Of a stretch of 64,000 nt of DNA, positions 17,736 to 26,611 are shown in pieces. The notes beneath the pieces are model-generated. The model did no database searches and was not told the DNA's origin. It worked only from the letters and a program-made list of their open reading frames with translations. Within the stretch, counting starts at the first letter, position 1. Every line of letters starts with the position of its first letter. The position numbers were made by a program, and so were the translations under genes. The stretch lies in NCBI RefSeq assembly GCF_900176415.1, contig NZ_FWXO01000002.1, positions 124,001 through 188,000 on the forward strand, read 5' to 3'. Origin of the DNA: Cellulophaga tyrosinoxydans (GTDB lineage: Bacteria > Bacteroidota > Bacteroidia > Flavobacteriales > Flavobacteriaceae).

Positions 17736-18500
17736 TTAAATAGTTACCTTAAGATTATCGTAAGACAAAAATACATTATTCGGCAAGGTTTTTTCAACTT
17801 CATCATGAAAACCTAATAAATGACTTATGTGTGTTAAATAAGCGCGCTCTGGATTAACTTCTTTTATAAATGCAAGCGCCTCTTCTAGATTAAAATGTGA
17901 ATGATGCGGCTCTATGCGTAAAGCATTTACAACCAACACCTTAACGCCCTTAATCTTTTTTATTTCTTCTGGCGCTACAGTTTTCACATCGGTTAAATAA
18001 ACAAAATCTTTAATTCTATATCCAAATACCTGCAATCTATTGTGCAATACATTTATCGGTATTGCAATAGTATTTCCAACTTTAAAAGAATTTCCATTCT
18101 GCACTCGATTAATTTTTACTGCTGGTGCACCCGGATATCGGTTTTCATCTGCAAAAATATAGTCAAATCTTATTTTTAATGCTTTAATAACTCTTTCATG
18201 GGCGTAAATAGGAATATCACCTTGTCTAAAAAAGAAAGGTCTAATATCATCTATTCCAGCAGTATGATCAGAATGTTCATGGGTAAATAATATACCATCC
18301 AATTTCGGGATTGGATTAGCTAACATTTGTTGTCTAAAATCTGGTCCACAATCTATTACATAATTGTAGTTATCCCATGAGACTAAAACAGATACTCTAA
18401 GTCTTTTATCTTTTGGATTTTTACTCAAACATACGGGATGATTGCTCCCAATTATTGGAATTCCTTGAGATGTACCAGTTCCTAAAAAAATAATTGTCAC
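17736..18500 (-). CDS. MBL-fold metallo-hydrolase (PhnP-like)
   Basis: A 254-residue cytosolic metallo-beta-lactamase-fold enzyme. It starts with FLGTGTSQGIPIIG and CLSKNPKDKRLRVSVLV, the N-terminal pattern of PhnP-like phosphodiesterases. The metal motif THEHSDHTAGIDD (HxHxDH) is complete. LTDVKTV and LTHISH supply later ligands. Members cleave cyclic phosphodiesters or related bonds; no phn genes are nearby, so the substrate is open. It is transcribed divergently from the 18586 gene. Confidence 0.86.
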   Translation of the reverse strand: MTIIFLGTGTSQGIPIIGSNHPVCLSKNPKDKRLRVSVLVSWDNYNYVIDCGPDFRQQMLANPIPKLDGILFTHEHSDHTAGIDDIRPFFFRQGDIPIYAHERVIKALKIRFDYIFADENRYPGAPAVKINRVQNGNSFKVGNTIAIPINVLHNRLQVFGYRIKDFVYLTDVKTVAPEEIKKIKGVKVLVVNALRIEPHHSHFNLEEALAFIKEVNPERAYLTHISHLLGFHDEVEKTLPNNVFLSYDNLKVTI

Positions 18501-18585
18501 TTATATGCCTATTTGAGTCAAATTTATAACATATTTATTTATTAGATTGACCAATCTTATTAACTTTGTTGCAAACAAAAAATAA

Positions 18586-20043
18586 ATGGCTTCTGTTTTA
18601 AATAAGGATAGTGTTTTTGAGAATATTCCCTCAATAAAATCCAAAACTTTACGTATAAATCTCAATCCTGATATTTACGGTACTTTTTCTGAAATTGGTG
18701 CTGGCCAAGAAACATCTGCGCACTTTTTTAGATCCGGAGGAGCATCTGGTACTATAGCAAAAGCAATGAGTGCTTATGATAAAGATTTTAGTGATGCTAT
18801 TTACGGTATTGAAGAAGACGGGCGTTATGTAACCCAATCGCGATTAAAAAAAATGTTGAGTCATGAAATGACCAATATGGAAGATCGGATTAGTAGAAAA
18901 AAACATCCGGAAAGATTGTTTTTTTCTTATGCCAACACCGTTGCTACTATAGATTTTTCTAAAAGATATAAAGGACATGGTTGGTTAGGTATACGATACC
19001 AGTTAGATCCTACTCAAAAGGAATACGATGAAATTATACTTCATGTGCGTTTTAAACAAAATGAAGCTAGATTACAACAAGAAACTTTAGGTATTCTTGG
19101 AGTAAACTTAATTTATGGTGCATTTTATAAGCACGATCAGCCTAGAAAAATTCTTAAATATCTTTATGATCATCTAGATAAAGATACTTTAGAAGTAGAC
19201 ATGATTAACTTTTCAGGTCCAAACTTTAAAAATGTAGATAACAGATTAATGAGTTTACAGCTCATTAAAAATAATATGACCGATGCGGTTATGTTTGGCC
19301 CAGATGGTAATAATTTGCTTCCAGCAGCCATTTTATACAAGAAAAACATTCTTGCGTTAAGAGGAAGTTTTAGACCTGTGACAAAAGTAAATATGGACAT
19401 GCTTAAAAAGTCTTATGATATTTTTGTTCGCGAGCCTAGTGTAGAAGAAGAAAACACCATTGTTATTTTTGAAATTACGCTTTCTAATTTAAAAGCCTCT
19501 GGTGAGATTGATGAACAAGATTTTATGGACAGAGCGGAATTACTTTGTTCGCTTGGACATACCGTAATGATTTCTAAATTTCAAGAATATTTTAAACTAG
19601 TAGAATATTTTAGCAATTATACCAAAGCTAAAATTGGTTTAACAATGGGTGTAAACAATCTTGTTGATATTTTTGATGAAAAATACTATCGTCACTTAAG
19701 TGGTGGAATCTTAGAAGCTTTTGGTAAGTTATTCTTTAAAGACTTAAAAGTGTATTTGTACCCAATGAAAAATGAAGATACTGGTCAAATTATGACAAGT
19801 AACAACGTTAAAGTACACCCACGAATGAAAGAGCTATATAAGTTCTTTAAATACAATGGCAAAGTTATGGATATTATAGACTATGATCCAGATATACTAC
19901 ATGTGTTCTCTAGAGACGTTCTTAAAAAAATTATTAATAACGAAGATGGTTGGGAAGAAGTATTGCCTGAAGGTATTGCTGAAATAATTAAAACAAAAAG
20001 ACTTTTTTCTCGTAAAGAAATATCATCTAGCCCTGATGAATAA
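18586..20043 (+). CDS. Conserved cytosolic protein of unknown function (485 aa)
   Basis: A 485-residue soluble protein with no signal peptide, no membrane segment and no catalytic motif I recognise. It contains GTFSEIGAGQETSAHFFRSGGASGTIAKAM near residue 30, FFSYANTVATI near residue 105, and MVFGPDG-like and LRGSFRP segments in the middle. A charged C-terminus follows. The long runs of ordered sequence suggest a real enzyme or binding protein rather than a structural one. TAACTTTG at 18561-18568 matches a -7 element 17 nt before the ATG. A bidirectional terminator follows. I cannot name the family with confidence. Confidence 0.6.
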   Translation: MASVLNKDSVFENIPSIKSKTLRINLNPDIYGTFSEIGAGQETSAHFFRSGGASGTIAKAMSAYDKDFSDAIYGIEEDGRYVTQSRLKKMLSHEMTNMEDRISRKKHPERLFFSYANTVATIDFSKRYKGHGWLGIRYQLDPTQKEYDEIILHVRFKQNEARLQQETLGILGVNLIYGAFYKHDQPRKILKYLYDHLDKDTLEVDMINFSGPNFKNVDNRLMSLQLIKNNMTDAVMFGPDGNNLLPAAILYKKNILALRGSFRPVTKVNMDMLKKSYDIFVREPSVEEENTIVIFEITLSNLKASGEIDEQDFMDRAELLCSLGHTVMISKFQEYFKLVEYFSNYTKAKIGLTMGVNNLVDIFDEKYYRHLSGGILEAFGKLFFKDLKVYLYPMKNEDTGQIMTSNNVKVHPRMKELYKFFKYNGKVMDIIDYDPDILHVFSRDVLKKIINNEDGWEEVLPEGIAEIIKTKRLFSRKEISSSPDE

Positions 20044-20051
20044 AAGTATAA

Positions 20052-20082
20052 AAAGCCCTAAATAATATTTATTTAGGGCTTT
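20052..20082. terminator. Bidirectional terminator between convergent genes
   Basis: Perfect 13-bp inverted repeat aaagccctaaata / tatttagggcttt with a 5-nt loop, lying between stop codons at 20043 (+) and 20085 (-). Confidence 0.9.
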
Positions 20083-20084
20083 AT

Positions 20085-20534
20085 TTATACTATCTGTGCA
20101 GCATGATCTTTTGTTTTTACTTTGTCTATAACTTTAGAAACCACACCTTTTTCATCAATAATAAAGGTAATTCTATGAATACCGTCGTAGGATCTTCCCA
20201 TAAATTTTTTAGGGCCCCAAACGCCAAAAGCATTAATAACAGTATGATCTTCATCGGCTAAAAGCGGAAACTGAAATTTATATTTGTCTCTAAAATTTGC
20301 CTGACGCTTTTCAGAATCTGCACTTACACCTAGTAATTCATAACCTTGCTTTTGCAATTCTTTATAATTATCTCTCAGGTTGCAAGCTTCAGCCGTACAA
20401 CCAGGGGTGCTCGCTTTTGGATAAAAAAATACAATTAGTTTCTTTCCTAAATAATCAGAAAGATTTATAACATTACCATCTTGATCTTTTGAGGAAAATG
20501 AAGGAACCTTATCCCCTACTTTTAAAGTTTTCAT
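20085..20534 (-). CDS. bcp: Thiol peroxidase, Bcp/PrxQ type
   Basis: A 149-residue peroxiredoxin that reduces peroxides through a thiol cycle. The peroxidatic Cys is Cys46 in TPGCTAEAC, with the resolving Cys51 five residues later, the PrxQ pattern. The upstream FFYPKAST and downstream FPLLADEDHTVINAFGVWGPK motifs are typical. The frame extends to 20585, but the natural N-terminus is MKTLKVGDKVP at 20534. It is transcribed divergently from the nth gene. A cytosolic location is expected, with electrons from thioredoxin by analogy. Confidence 0.92.
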   Translation of the reverse strand: MKTLKVGDKVPSFSSKDQDGNVINLSDYLGKKLIVFFYPKASTPGCTAEACNLRDNYKELQKQGYELLGVSADSEKRQANFRDKYKFQFPLLADEDHTVINAFGVWGPKKFMGRSYDGIHRITFIIDEKGVVSKVIDKVKTKDHAAQIV

Positions 20535-20634
20535 AGCTTTTTTAATTAAATTCGTTTCGTAAAAATACAGATTAACTATCGCCATAAACAGCTAAAACCT
20601 ATTCAATTTTTAAATTGATTAATAAATAATACCA

Positions 20635-21297
20635 ATGACAAAGACAGAAAAAGTAGAATTCACTATTCAGAAACTAAAGGAATTATATCCTACTATTCCT
20701 GTGCCTTTGGATCATAAAGACCCTTATACTTTACTTATTGCAGTGTTAATGTCTGCACAAAGTACAGATGTTCGCGTTAATCAGATTACACCTTTACTGT
20801 TTCAAAAAGCTGATAACCCGTATGATATGGTAAAAATGACTGTAGAAGAAATTCGTGATATTATAAAACCTGTTGGTTTATCTCCAATGAAAGCAAAAGG
20901 TATCCATGGGCTTTCTAAAATGTTGATAGAGAAATATGACGGCCTGGTTCCTCAAGAATTAGAATTATTAGAAGAATTTCCGGCAGTAGGCCATAAAACT
21001 GCTAGTGTAGTTGTTTCTCAAGCATTTGGAATTCCGGCTTTTCCTGTAGACACCCATATTCACAGACTTATGTACCGTTGGGGTTTTACGAACGGGAAAA
21101 ATGTAGTACAAACTGAGAAAGATGCCAAAAGATTATTCCCTAAAGAAATTTGGAACGATTTGCATTTGCAGATTATTTGGTATGGTAGAGAATATTCTCC
21201 TGCTCGTGGTTGGGATCTTGAAAAAGATGTAATTACCCGAACAATAGGAAGAAAATCAGTGATTGACGAATACTATAAAACTAAAAAGAGCCGCTAA
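20635..21297 (+). CDS. nth: Endonuclease III-like DNA glycosylase without Fe-S cluster
   Basis: A 220-residue HhH-GPD glycosylase that removes oxidised pyrimidines. The helix-hairpin-helix and catalytic Lys121 are in FPAVGHKTASVV. The catalytic Asp139 is in FPVDTHIHRL, one residue off the E. coli numbering. The protein contains no cysteine at all, so the C-terminal four-Cys [4Fe-4S] loop is missing. That region reads YGREYSPARGWDLEKDVITRTIGRK instead. The rest of the fold is full length, so it is a natural variant, not a broken gene. The stop codon sits in the loop of a terminator hairpin. Confidence 0.85.
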   Translation: MTKTEKVEFTIQKLKELYPTIPVPLDHKDPYTLLIAVLMSAQSTDVRVNQITPLLFQKADNPYDMVKMTVEEIRDIIKPVGLSPMKAKGIHGLSKMLIEKYDGLVPQELELLEEFPAVGHKTASVVVSQAFGIPAFPVDTHIHRLMYRWGFTNGKNVVQTEKDAKRLFPKEIWNDLHLQIIWYGREYSPARGWDLEKDVITRTIGRKSVIDEYYKTKKSR

Positions 21298-21311
21298 TTG
21301 CGGCTCTTTTT
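21283..21311. terminator. Terminator overlapping the nth stop codon
   Basis: Perfect 12-bp inverted repeat aaaaagagccgc / gcggctcttttt with loop taatt; the nth stop codon is inside the loop. The A and T flanks would let it work on both strands, also ending the small minus-strand gene at 21318. Confidence 0.9.
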
Positions 21312-21317
21312 AGTTTT

Positions 21318-21461
21318 TTAATTTAAATTATTTTCAAACTGAATATTGTTATACGTAACAATATTTAACGATTTAGAATAATTCATCAGGAACTGTACAG
21401 TTTCTGGACAAGCCTTTGCTAGCTTGCAAGCATTTTGATTGTCAGAGTAAATTTTTTCCAT
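21318..21461 (-). CDS. 47-residue protein next to the ECF sigma factor
   Basis: A complete ORF, ATG to TAA, encoding 47 residues. It starts MEKIYSDNQNACKLAK and continues ACPETVQFLMNYSKSLNIV, ending NNLN. It has two cysteines six residues apart (positions 12 and 18) and no membrane segment. It follows the sigma gene on the same strand at 70 bp and is closed by a bidirectional hairpin, so the layout looks like a deliberate transcription unit. From memory, similar short proteins sit at this position in other Flavobacteriia, but I cannot verify it. No function is known to me. Confidence 0.6.
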   Translation of the reverse strand: MEKIYSDNQNACKLAKACPETVQFLMNYSKSLNIVTYNNIQFENNLN

Positions 21462-21531
21462 ATTAATAGTATTGTTATGTTAAGATAACGCCACTAAAAC
21501 GGAAATATTGTTCGATTCGTTGAATAACGAA

Positions 21532-22113
21532 TTAATTCGTCAAAACGATATTATTCTTTTCAATTACTTTTCTTAGGTTTATTAATGCATATCGCATTCT
21601 TCCTAAAGCTGTGTTAATGCTAACACCTGTATTTTCTGAAATTTCTTTAAAGCTCATATCTCTGTAGATACGCATCATTAAAACTTCTTTTTGATCTTCT
21701 GGTAATTCTTCAATTAAAAGATTTAAATCAGAATCTATTTGATCTTTAATTATTTGCTTCTCAACATTTAATTGATCATCACCAATTACAGAAAAGATGT
21801 TAAAATCATCACTTCCTTCAAACATTGGCATTCTTTTGTTTTTTCTAAAGTGATCTATTACTAGGTTGTGTGCTATTCGCATTACCCATGGTAAAAATTT
21901 ACCTTCTTCACTATAAGAACCTTTTCTTAAAGTTTTAATAACTTTTATAAAGGTATCTTGAAAAATATCTTCCGTAATATCTCTATCCAATACTTTTGAG
22001 TAAATAAAACTAGAAATACGTTGGTTGTGTCTGTTAATTAAAACTTCAAGAGCTTTTTCTTCTCCGTTGATATAATTTTTTACTAATACTGAGTCATCAA
22101 TCTGTAGTTCCAT
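21532..22113 (-). CDS. RNA polymerase ECF-type sigma factor
   Basis: A 193-residue sigma-70 family protein. Region 2 (residues about 20-90) includes DITEDIFQDTFIKVI and FLPWVMRIAHNLVIDHFRKNKR. Region 4 (about 130-185) includes LPEDQKEVLMMRIYRDMSFKEISENTGVSINTALGRMRYALINLR, with the helix-turn-helix. No anti-sigma gene is adjacent. A minus-strand TATATTTG at 22235-22242 would give a leader of about 115 nt. The 47-residue protein follows. It probably directs a stress or envelope regulon; the target promoters are unknown. Confidence 0.93.
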   Translation of the reverse strand: MELQIDDSVLVKNYINGEEKALEVLINRHNQRISSFIYSKVLDRDITEDIFQDTFIKVIKTLRKGSYSEEGKFLPWVMRIAHNLVIDHFRKNKRMPMFEGSDDFNIFSVIGDDQLNVEKQIIKDQIDSDLNLLIEELPEDQKEVLMMRIYRDMSFKEISENTGVSINTALGRMRYALINLRKVIEKNNIVLTN

Positions 22114-22308
22114 ACAAATTACTTTTTTGGTTAAAATTAGGGGTCCTCTCCTTTTTGGATTGAACTTTACTATGTGTGAAATAATTTTAAAAAAGTAATT
22201 TTGTTTTATAGGCTACTGGTTTTTAATTACATATCAAATATAGATAAAATAGGCACTTTTAAAAAAAGTTTGTTGTGATATGCAATATTTTTGATGTTAA
22301 AACGTGTA

Positions 22309-22342
22309 TTGTAGTGATTGAAGCACTCATATTGTATCTTTG
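22309..22342 (+). promoter_or_regulatory. Promoter for uvrA
   Basis: TTG (22309-22311), a 23-bp spacer and TATCTTTG (22335-22342) fit the flavobacterial -33/-7 pattern. The uvrA ATG is 18 nt past the -7 element. No SOS-type operator is obvious. Confidence 0.55.
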
Positions 22343-22359
22343 CCATTATAAATACGAGT

Positions 22360-25137
22360 ATGACTGCCATTTTAGACGTAAATCCAAAAGAAAATATAAT
22401 AATAAAGGGAGCCAAGCTCCACAATCTTAAAAACATTGATGTAATTATCCCAAGAAATAAACTTGTGGTAATTACCGGATTATCTGGCTCAGGGAAGTCT
22501 AGCCTTGCTTTTGATACCTTATATGCTGAAGGACAAAGAAGGTATGTTGAAAGTTTATCTTCATATGCTAGGCAGTTTTTAGGTAAACTAGACAAACCCA
22601 AAGTAGATTATATAAAAGGTATTGCACCTGCAATTGCCATTGAGCAAAAAGTAAATTCTACCAATCCAAGATCAACAGTTGGTACTACTACCGAAATTTA
22701 TGATTATTTAAAACTCTTATATGCGAGAATAGGAAAAACAATATCTCCAATATCTGGGCAAGAAGTAAAAAAACATACGGTTACCGATGTTGTAAATCAT
22801 ATAAAGTCGTATCCAGAAGGTACAAAACTATTATTGTTAGCACCTATTACTATAAGAGAAGATCGCGATGCTTTAAAATCACTTCAGATTTTTTCTCAAC
22901 AAGGTTACGCCCGTATAAAGTATAAAGGAGAAGTTTTAAGAATAGACGATTCTATTACCCAAATTGATAAAGAATTTAGTCTGGTGGTTGATCGAATAAT
23001 TACTAAAGATGATGAAGATTTTTACAATCGCTTAGGTAATGCCGTTGATACAGCTTTTTTTGAAGGGAAGGGTGATTGTATAGTGGAAGAACTTGAAACA
23101 GGAAAACAAATTCCATTTAGCAATAAGTTTGAGTTAGATGGAATGAAGTTCTTAGAACCAAATGTTCATTTATTTAGTTTTAATAATCCCTATGGTGCAT
23201 GTCCTAAATGCGAAGGATATGGAGATGTAATAGGTATAGATGAAGATTTAGTGGTGCCAAATACGGCATTATCGGTATATGAAAATGCAATTTTTCCTTG
23301 GCGTGGCGAAAGTATGGGCTGGTATCGAGACCAATTAGTGAATAATGCTTATAAGTTCGATTTTCCGATACATAAACCTTGGTATCAATTAACCGAGGAA
23401 CAAAAACAATTGGTTTGGGAAGGTAATAGTCATTTTAGCGGAATTAATGATTTCTTCTTAGGACTTGAAGAAAAAAGCTATAAAATTCAAAATCGAGTAA
23501 TGCTTTCTCGTTACCGCGGAAAAACAAAATGTACTACTTGTAAAGGGAAACGTTTAAGAAAGGAAACAGATTATGTTAAAGTAGATGGTAAATCTATTTC
23601 GGATTTAGTGGAACAACCTATTGAAGATTTAATTTCGTTTTTTAATGCTATTAAATTAAGTGAAAATGATAGCAAAATTGCTTCTCGTTTATTAATAGAA
23701 ATAAAAAGTAGATTAGGATTCTTATATAAGGTAGGCCTTACTTATTTAACACTTAATAGAAAGTCTAATACCTTATCTGGTGGAGAAAGTCAACGTATAA
23801 ATTTAGCCACATCTTTAGGTAGTAGTTTGGTAGGTTCTATGTATATTTTAGATGAACCAAGCATTGGCTTGCACCCAAAAGATACAGAGAACTTGATTGA
23901 TGTATTAAAATCGTTACGTGATTTAGGTAATACTGTAATAGTAGTAGAGCATGATGAAGATATCATGAAAGCTGCCGATGAAATTATTGATATTGGACCT
24001 GAGGCTGGAACATTAGGCGGAAATGTTGTTGCACATGGCACCATGAAGGATATTTTAAATTCTACCTCTTTAACGGCCAGTTATTTAAATGGTTCCCTAG
24101 AAATAAAAGTACCGTCAAAAAGAAGAACTTCTCCCAATTTTATTGAAATTATTGGTGCCCGAGAGCATAATTTAAAAAATATTGATGTAACCTTTCCTTT
24201 AGATATGCTCACTGTTATTACTGGTGTTTCTGGTAGCGGTAAAAGTACATTAGTGAAAAAATTACTCTACCCTATTATATTAAAAGAAATTGGTGGATAT
24301 GGTGAAAAAGCGGGTCAGTTTACTGAAGTAAAAGGTAAATATAGCCATATTAAACATGTAGAATTCGTAGATCAGAATCCTATTGGCCGTTCTTCTAGAT
24401 CAAATCCGGTGACTTACATTAAGGCATATGATGATATTCGCTCATTATTTGCAAGTCAAAAATTAAGTAAGCTCAGAAATTACCAAACAAAACATTTTTC
24501 ATTTAATGTAGATGGAGGCCGCTGTGAAAAATGTAAAGGTGAAGGCGAGATTACTGTTGAAATGCAATTCATGGCCGATGTACATTTAGAATGCGAAACT
24601 TGTAAAGGTAAAAGATTTAAGAAAGAGGTATTGGAAGTTAAATTTCAAGATGCCAATATTGACGACTTATTAAACATGACAATTGATGATGCGCTTTCTT
24701 TTTTCGAAAAGCATCAACAAACAAAAATATATAGAAAACTTAAACCCTTACAAGATGTTGGTTTAGGCTATGTTACTTTGGGGCAATCCTCATCTACGCT
24801 TTCAGGTGGTGAAGCACAGCGAATAAAACTAGCATCATTTTTAGTCAAAGGCACAACAAAAGAAAAGGCCCTATTTATTTTTGATGAACCTACAACAGGA
24901 CTCCATTTTCATGATATTCAAAAACTTTTAAAATCTTTTAATGCTTTAATAGAAAAAGGCCATTCGATTATTGTTATTGAGCATAATATAGATTTAATAA
25001 AATGTGGAGATTATGTCATTGATCTTGGCTTAGCAGGAGGAACAAAAGGAGGAGAACTTATCACCGCAGGAACTCCTGAAGAGATTGCAAAAAATAAAAT
25101 TTCTTATACCGCAAAATATTTAAAAGAGAAACTATAA
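22360..25137 (+). CDS. uvrA: Excinuclease ABC subunit A
   Basis: A 925-residue damage-recognition ATPase of nucleotide excision repair, which loads UvrB on lesions. First ABC module: Walker [10 protein letters not shown] near residue 48, and signature [12 protein letters not shown] with [12 protein letters not shown] near residue 480. Second module: GVSGSGKST near residue 625, and signature [13 protein letters not shown] with [12 protein letters not shown]. Zinc-binding CxxC pairs occur in [17 protein letters not shown] and in [17 protein letters not shown]. The frame extends to 22318, but ATG 22360, just after the promoter, gives the normal N-terminus. The length is typical. Confidence 0.97.
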   Translation: MTAILDVNPKENIIIKGAKLHNLKNIDVIIPRNKLVVITGLSGSGKSSLAFDTLYAEGQRRYVESLSSYARQFLGKLDKPKVDYIKGIAPAIAIEQKVNSTNPRSTVGTTTEIYDYLKLLYARIGKTISPISGQEVKKHTVTDVVNHIKSYPEGTKLLLLAPITIREDRDALKSLQIFSQQGYARIKYKGEVLRIDDSITQIDKEFSLVVDRIITKDDEDFYNRLGNAVDTAFFEGKGDCIVEELETGKQIPFSNKFELDGMKFLEPNVHLFSFNNPYGACPKCEGYGDVIGIDEDLVVPNTALSVYENAIFPWRGESMGWYRDQLVNNAYKFDFPIHKPWYQLTEEQKQLVWEGNSHFSGINDFFLGLEEKSYKIQNRVMLSRYRGKTKCTTCKGKRLRKETDYVKVDGKSISDLVEQPIEDLISFFNAIKLSENDSKIASRLLIEIKSRLGFLYKVGLTYLTLNRKSNTLSGGESQRINLATSLGSSLVGSMYILDEPSIGLHPKDTENLIDVLKSLRDLGNTVIVVEHDEDIMKAADEIIDIGPEAGTLGGNVVAHGTMKDILNSTSLTASYLNGSLEIKVPSKRRTSPNFIEIIGAREHNLKNIDVTFPLDMLTVITGVSGSGKSTLVKKLLYPIILKEIGGYGEKAGQFTEVKGKYSHIKHVEFVDQNPIGRSSRSNPVTYIKAYDDIRSLFASQKLSKLRNYQTKHFSFNVDGGRCEKCKGEGEITVEMQFMADVHLECETCKGKRFKKEVLEVKFQDANIDDLLNMTIDDALSFFEKHQQTKIYRKLKPLQDVGLGYVTLGQSSSTLSGGEAQRIKLASFLVKGTTKEKALFIFDEPTTGLHFHDIQKLLKSFNALIEKGHSIIVIEHNIDLIKCGDYVIDLGLAGGTKGGELITAGTPEEIAKNKISYTAKYLKEKL

Positions 25138-25217
25138 GAACTTCTCACTTAATAATTATCTATATTTAAATTATATAAATATTTGAAAGTCAACAAATTG
25201 TAAAATATTTAAATTTC

Positions 25218-25233
25218 TGGCACGCTGTTTGGT
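25218..25233 (+). promoter_or_regulatory. Sigma-54-like promoter upstream of the secreted 25288 gene
   Basis: TGGCACGCTGTTTGGT: the -24 block TGGCACG is exact, and the GG and -12 dinucleotide have the right 12-bp separation. The -12 element is TTGG instead of TTGC. It lies 55 bp before the ATG. Only one such block was noticed in the window. Confidence 0.5.
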
Positions 25234-25287
25234 ATATACTAATCGAATGTAAATAGTTGCATTCACAAATTATTAAAACCTTATATC

Positions 25288-26550
25288 ATGAGAAATTTAA
25301 TACTCCTTTTTTCAGCTTTAGTTTTAGGCACTTCAAGTGCGTTAGCTGTTACAACAGAAGATAAGGTTGCACAACGCAATGCTTATAGTTACAACGATTC
25401 ATTCATTTTTGTTGAAAATGGCATTACGTTTTCAGTATATCCAGATGGTGAGTTCGATTTTTATATAGACGAAGTTGCTGGTGTTAATGCCAATGTAAAT
25501 TTTGGTAGAACTAGTATTTCATTTAATTCTGGTTACGACTACAATCCATATGTACAATATGATGATTACGGAGCAGTACTACAAGTTGAAAATGTTCCTA
25601 TTTATTACGATTACTATGGTAGAGTTTCTCAAATTGGTGATGTTAATATAAGATATAACAATGGTAGAGTTTCTCGTTTAGGAGGAATGTATGTGTACTA
25701 TGACAATAGAGGGTATTACAGCCATAATCGTGGTTTCATCAATATATATAATAGAACTTATGTATATAGACCATTTCACAGATATTTTGCAAGACCTGCA
25801 GTTGGATTTTGTTTAGTGTATAGTTCTCCTTACAGAAGATATTACAATCCTGTTAGATATACCTACTACAACCCTTATCGTTACAATACGCGAAGAACAT
25901 ATGCTGCTATAGGCAAAGAGCATAGATACAATCAAGTTCGTAATGAAAGAGCTAAAGTGTATAGAAATGATAAGCGAGTTGCTGTAAGTGATAATTATAG
26001 TAGACGTAATACTGAACTAAGAGGATCAAATTCAAATAGAGGATATTCCGATAGATCATATTCTGATTCTAAAAGAAAATCTTCAAAGGCTAATTCATCC
26101 AGAGGAGATGTACAATCAAGAAGTTCTAAAAATAGATCATATGATAGTTCAAAAAGAGAAACTTCTAGAGCTACAACGTCAAGAGGCAATACGCAATCAA
26201 GAAGTTCTAATGAAATTAGAAATGATAGATCATCTAGTAATAGTAGAGGTGTAACTCAAAGAGAGTCTAGTGTCAATAGAACTCCAAGAGCAACAGAAAC
26301 AAGAAGTACCAGTAGAACTCCTTCGAGTACAACAAGTAGATCTACTAGAACTGTTGAAAGAGGAAATTCCTCTTCAAGAAACACAGGTAGCGCAACAAGA
26401 ACAACTACTACAAGTAGAGTTTCTAAAAGCACGCCTACAAGAGAAAAAAGTGTAACTACTAGAAGTACAACTAGAACATCTAGAAGTACTCCATCTAGCA
26501 CATCAAGATCTACTAGTTCTTCAAATAGAACTAGCAGAACAAGAAATTAA
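25288..26550 (+). CDS. Secreted Tyr-rich protein with Arg/Ser/Thr-rich tail
   Basis: A 420-residue exported protein. A signal peptide (residues 1-21, ending SALA) precedes a Tyr/Gly/Asn-rich region to about residue 205, with short repeats such as YYDYYGRVSQIGDVNIRY and YNNGRVSRLGGMYVYYDN. Residues about 215-420 are almost only Ser, Arg and Thr with some Lys and Asn, likely disordered and highly basic. They include a 27-residue repeat (S-S-R-G-D-V-Q-S-R-S-S and T-S-R-G-N-T-Q-S-R-S-S). The tail is coded with varied codons, so it is not a simple-sequence artefact. Function unknown; an envelope or extracellular role is inferred from the signal peptide. Confidence 0.72.
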   Translation: MRNLILLFSALVLGTSSALAVTTEDKVAQRNAYSYNDSFIFVENGITFSVYPDGEFDFYIDEVAGVNANVNFGRTSISFNSGYDYNPYVQYDDYGAVLQVENVPIYYDYYGRVSQIGDVNIRYNNGRVSRLGGMYVYYDNRGYYSHNRGFINIYNRTYVYRPFHRYFARPAVGFCLVYSSPYRRYYNPVRYTYYNPYRYNTRRTYAAIGKEHRYNQVRNERAKVYRNDKRVAVSDNYSRRNTELRGSNSNRGYSDRSYSDSKRKSSKANSSRGDVQSRSSKNRSYDSSKRETSRATTSRGNTQSRSSNEIRNDRSSSNSRGVTQRESSVNRTPRATETRSTSRTPSSTTSRSTRTVERGNSSSRNTGSATRTTTTSRVSKSTPTREKSVTTRSTTRTSRSTPSSTSRSTSSSNRTSRTRN

Positions 26551-26578
26551 AAAATAGTTATTAGGTTGGTTAGTTGTT

Positions 26579-26609
26579 AACCCCGCAGTGAACTTATTCC
26601 TGCGGGGTT
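26579..26609. terminator. Bidirectional terminator
   Basis: Perfect 10-bp G+C-rich inverted repeat aaccccgcag / ctgcggggtt plus a T-run, between convergent genes ending at 26550 and 26612. Confidence 0.92.
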
Positions 26610-26611
26610 TT

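Noticed and set aside
22114-22200. Palindrome-like aggggtcctctcct in the sigma gene leader
   Set aside because: The two halves do not pair well and no related copy was found elsewhere, so no operator is claimed.
25995-26501. Minus-strand Leu/Val-rich ORFs opposite the RS tail
   Set aside because: They arise because Arg/Ser/Thr codons read backwards as Leu/Val/Ser; a plus-strand 61-residue Gln/Glu-rich ORF is a frame shadow of the same tail.
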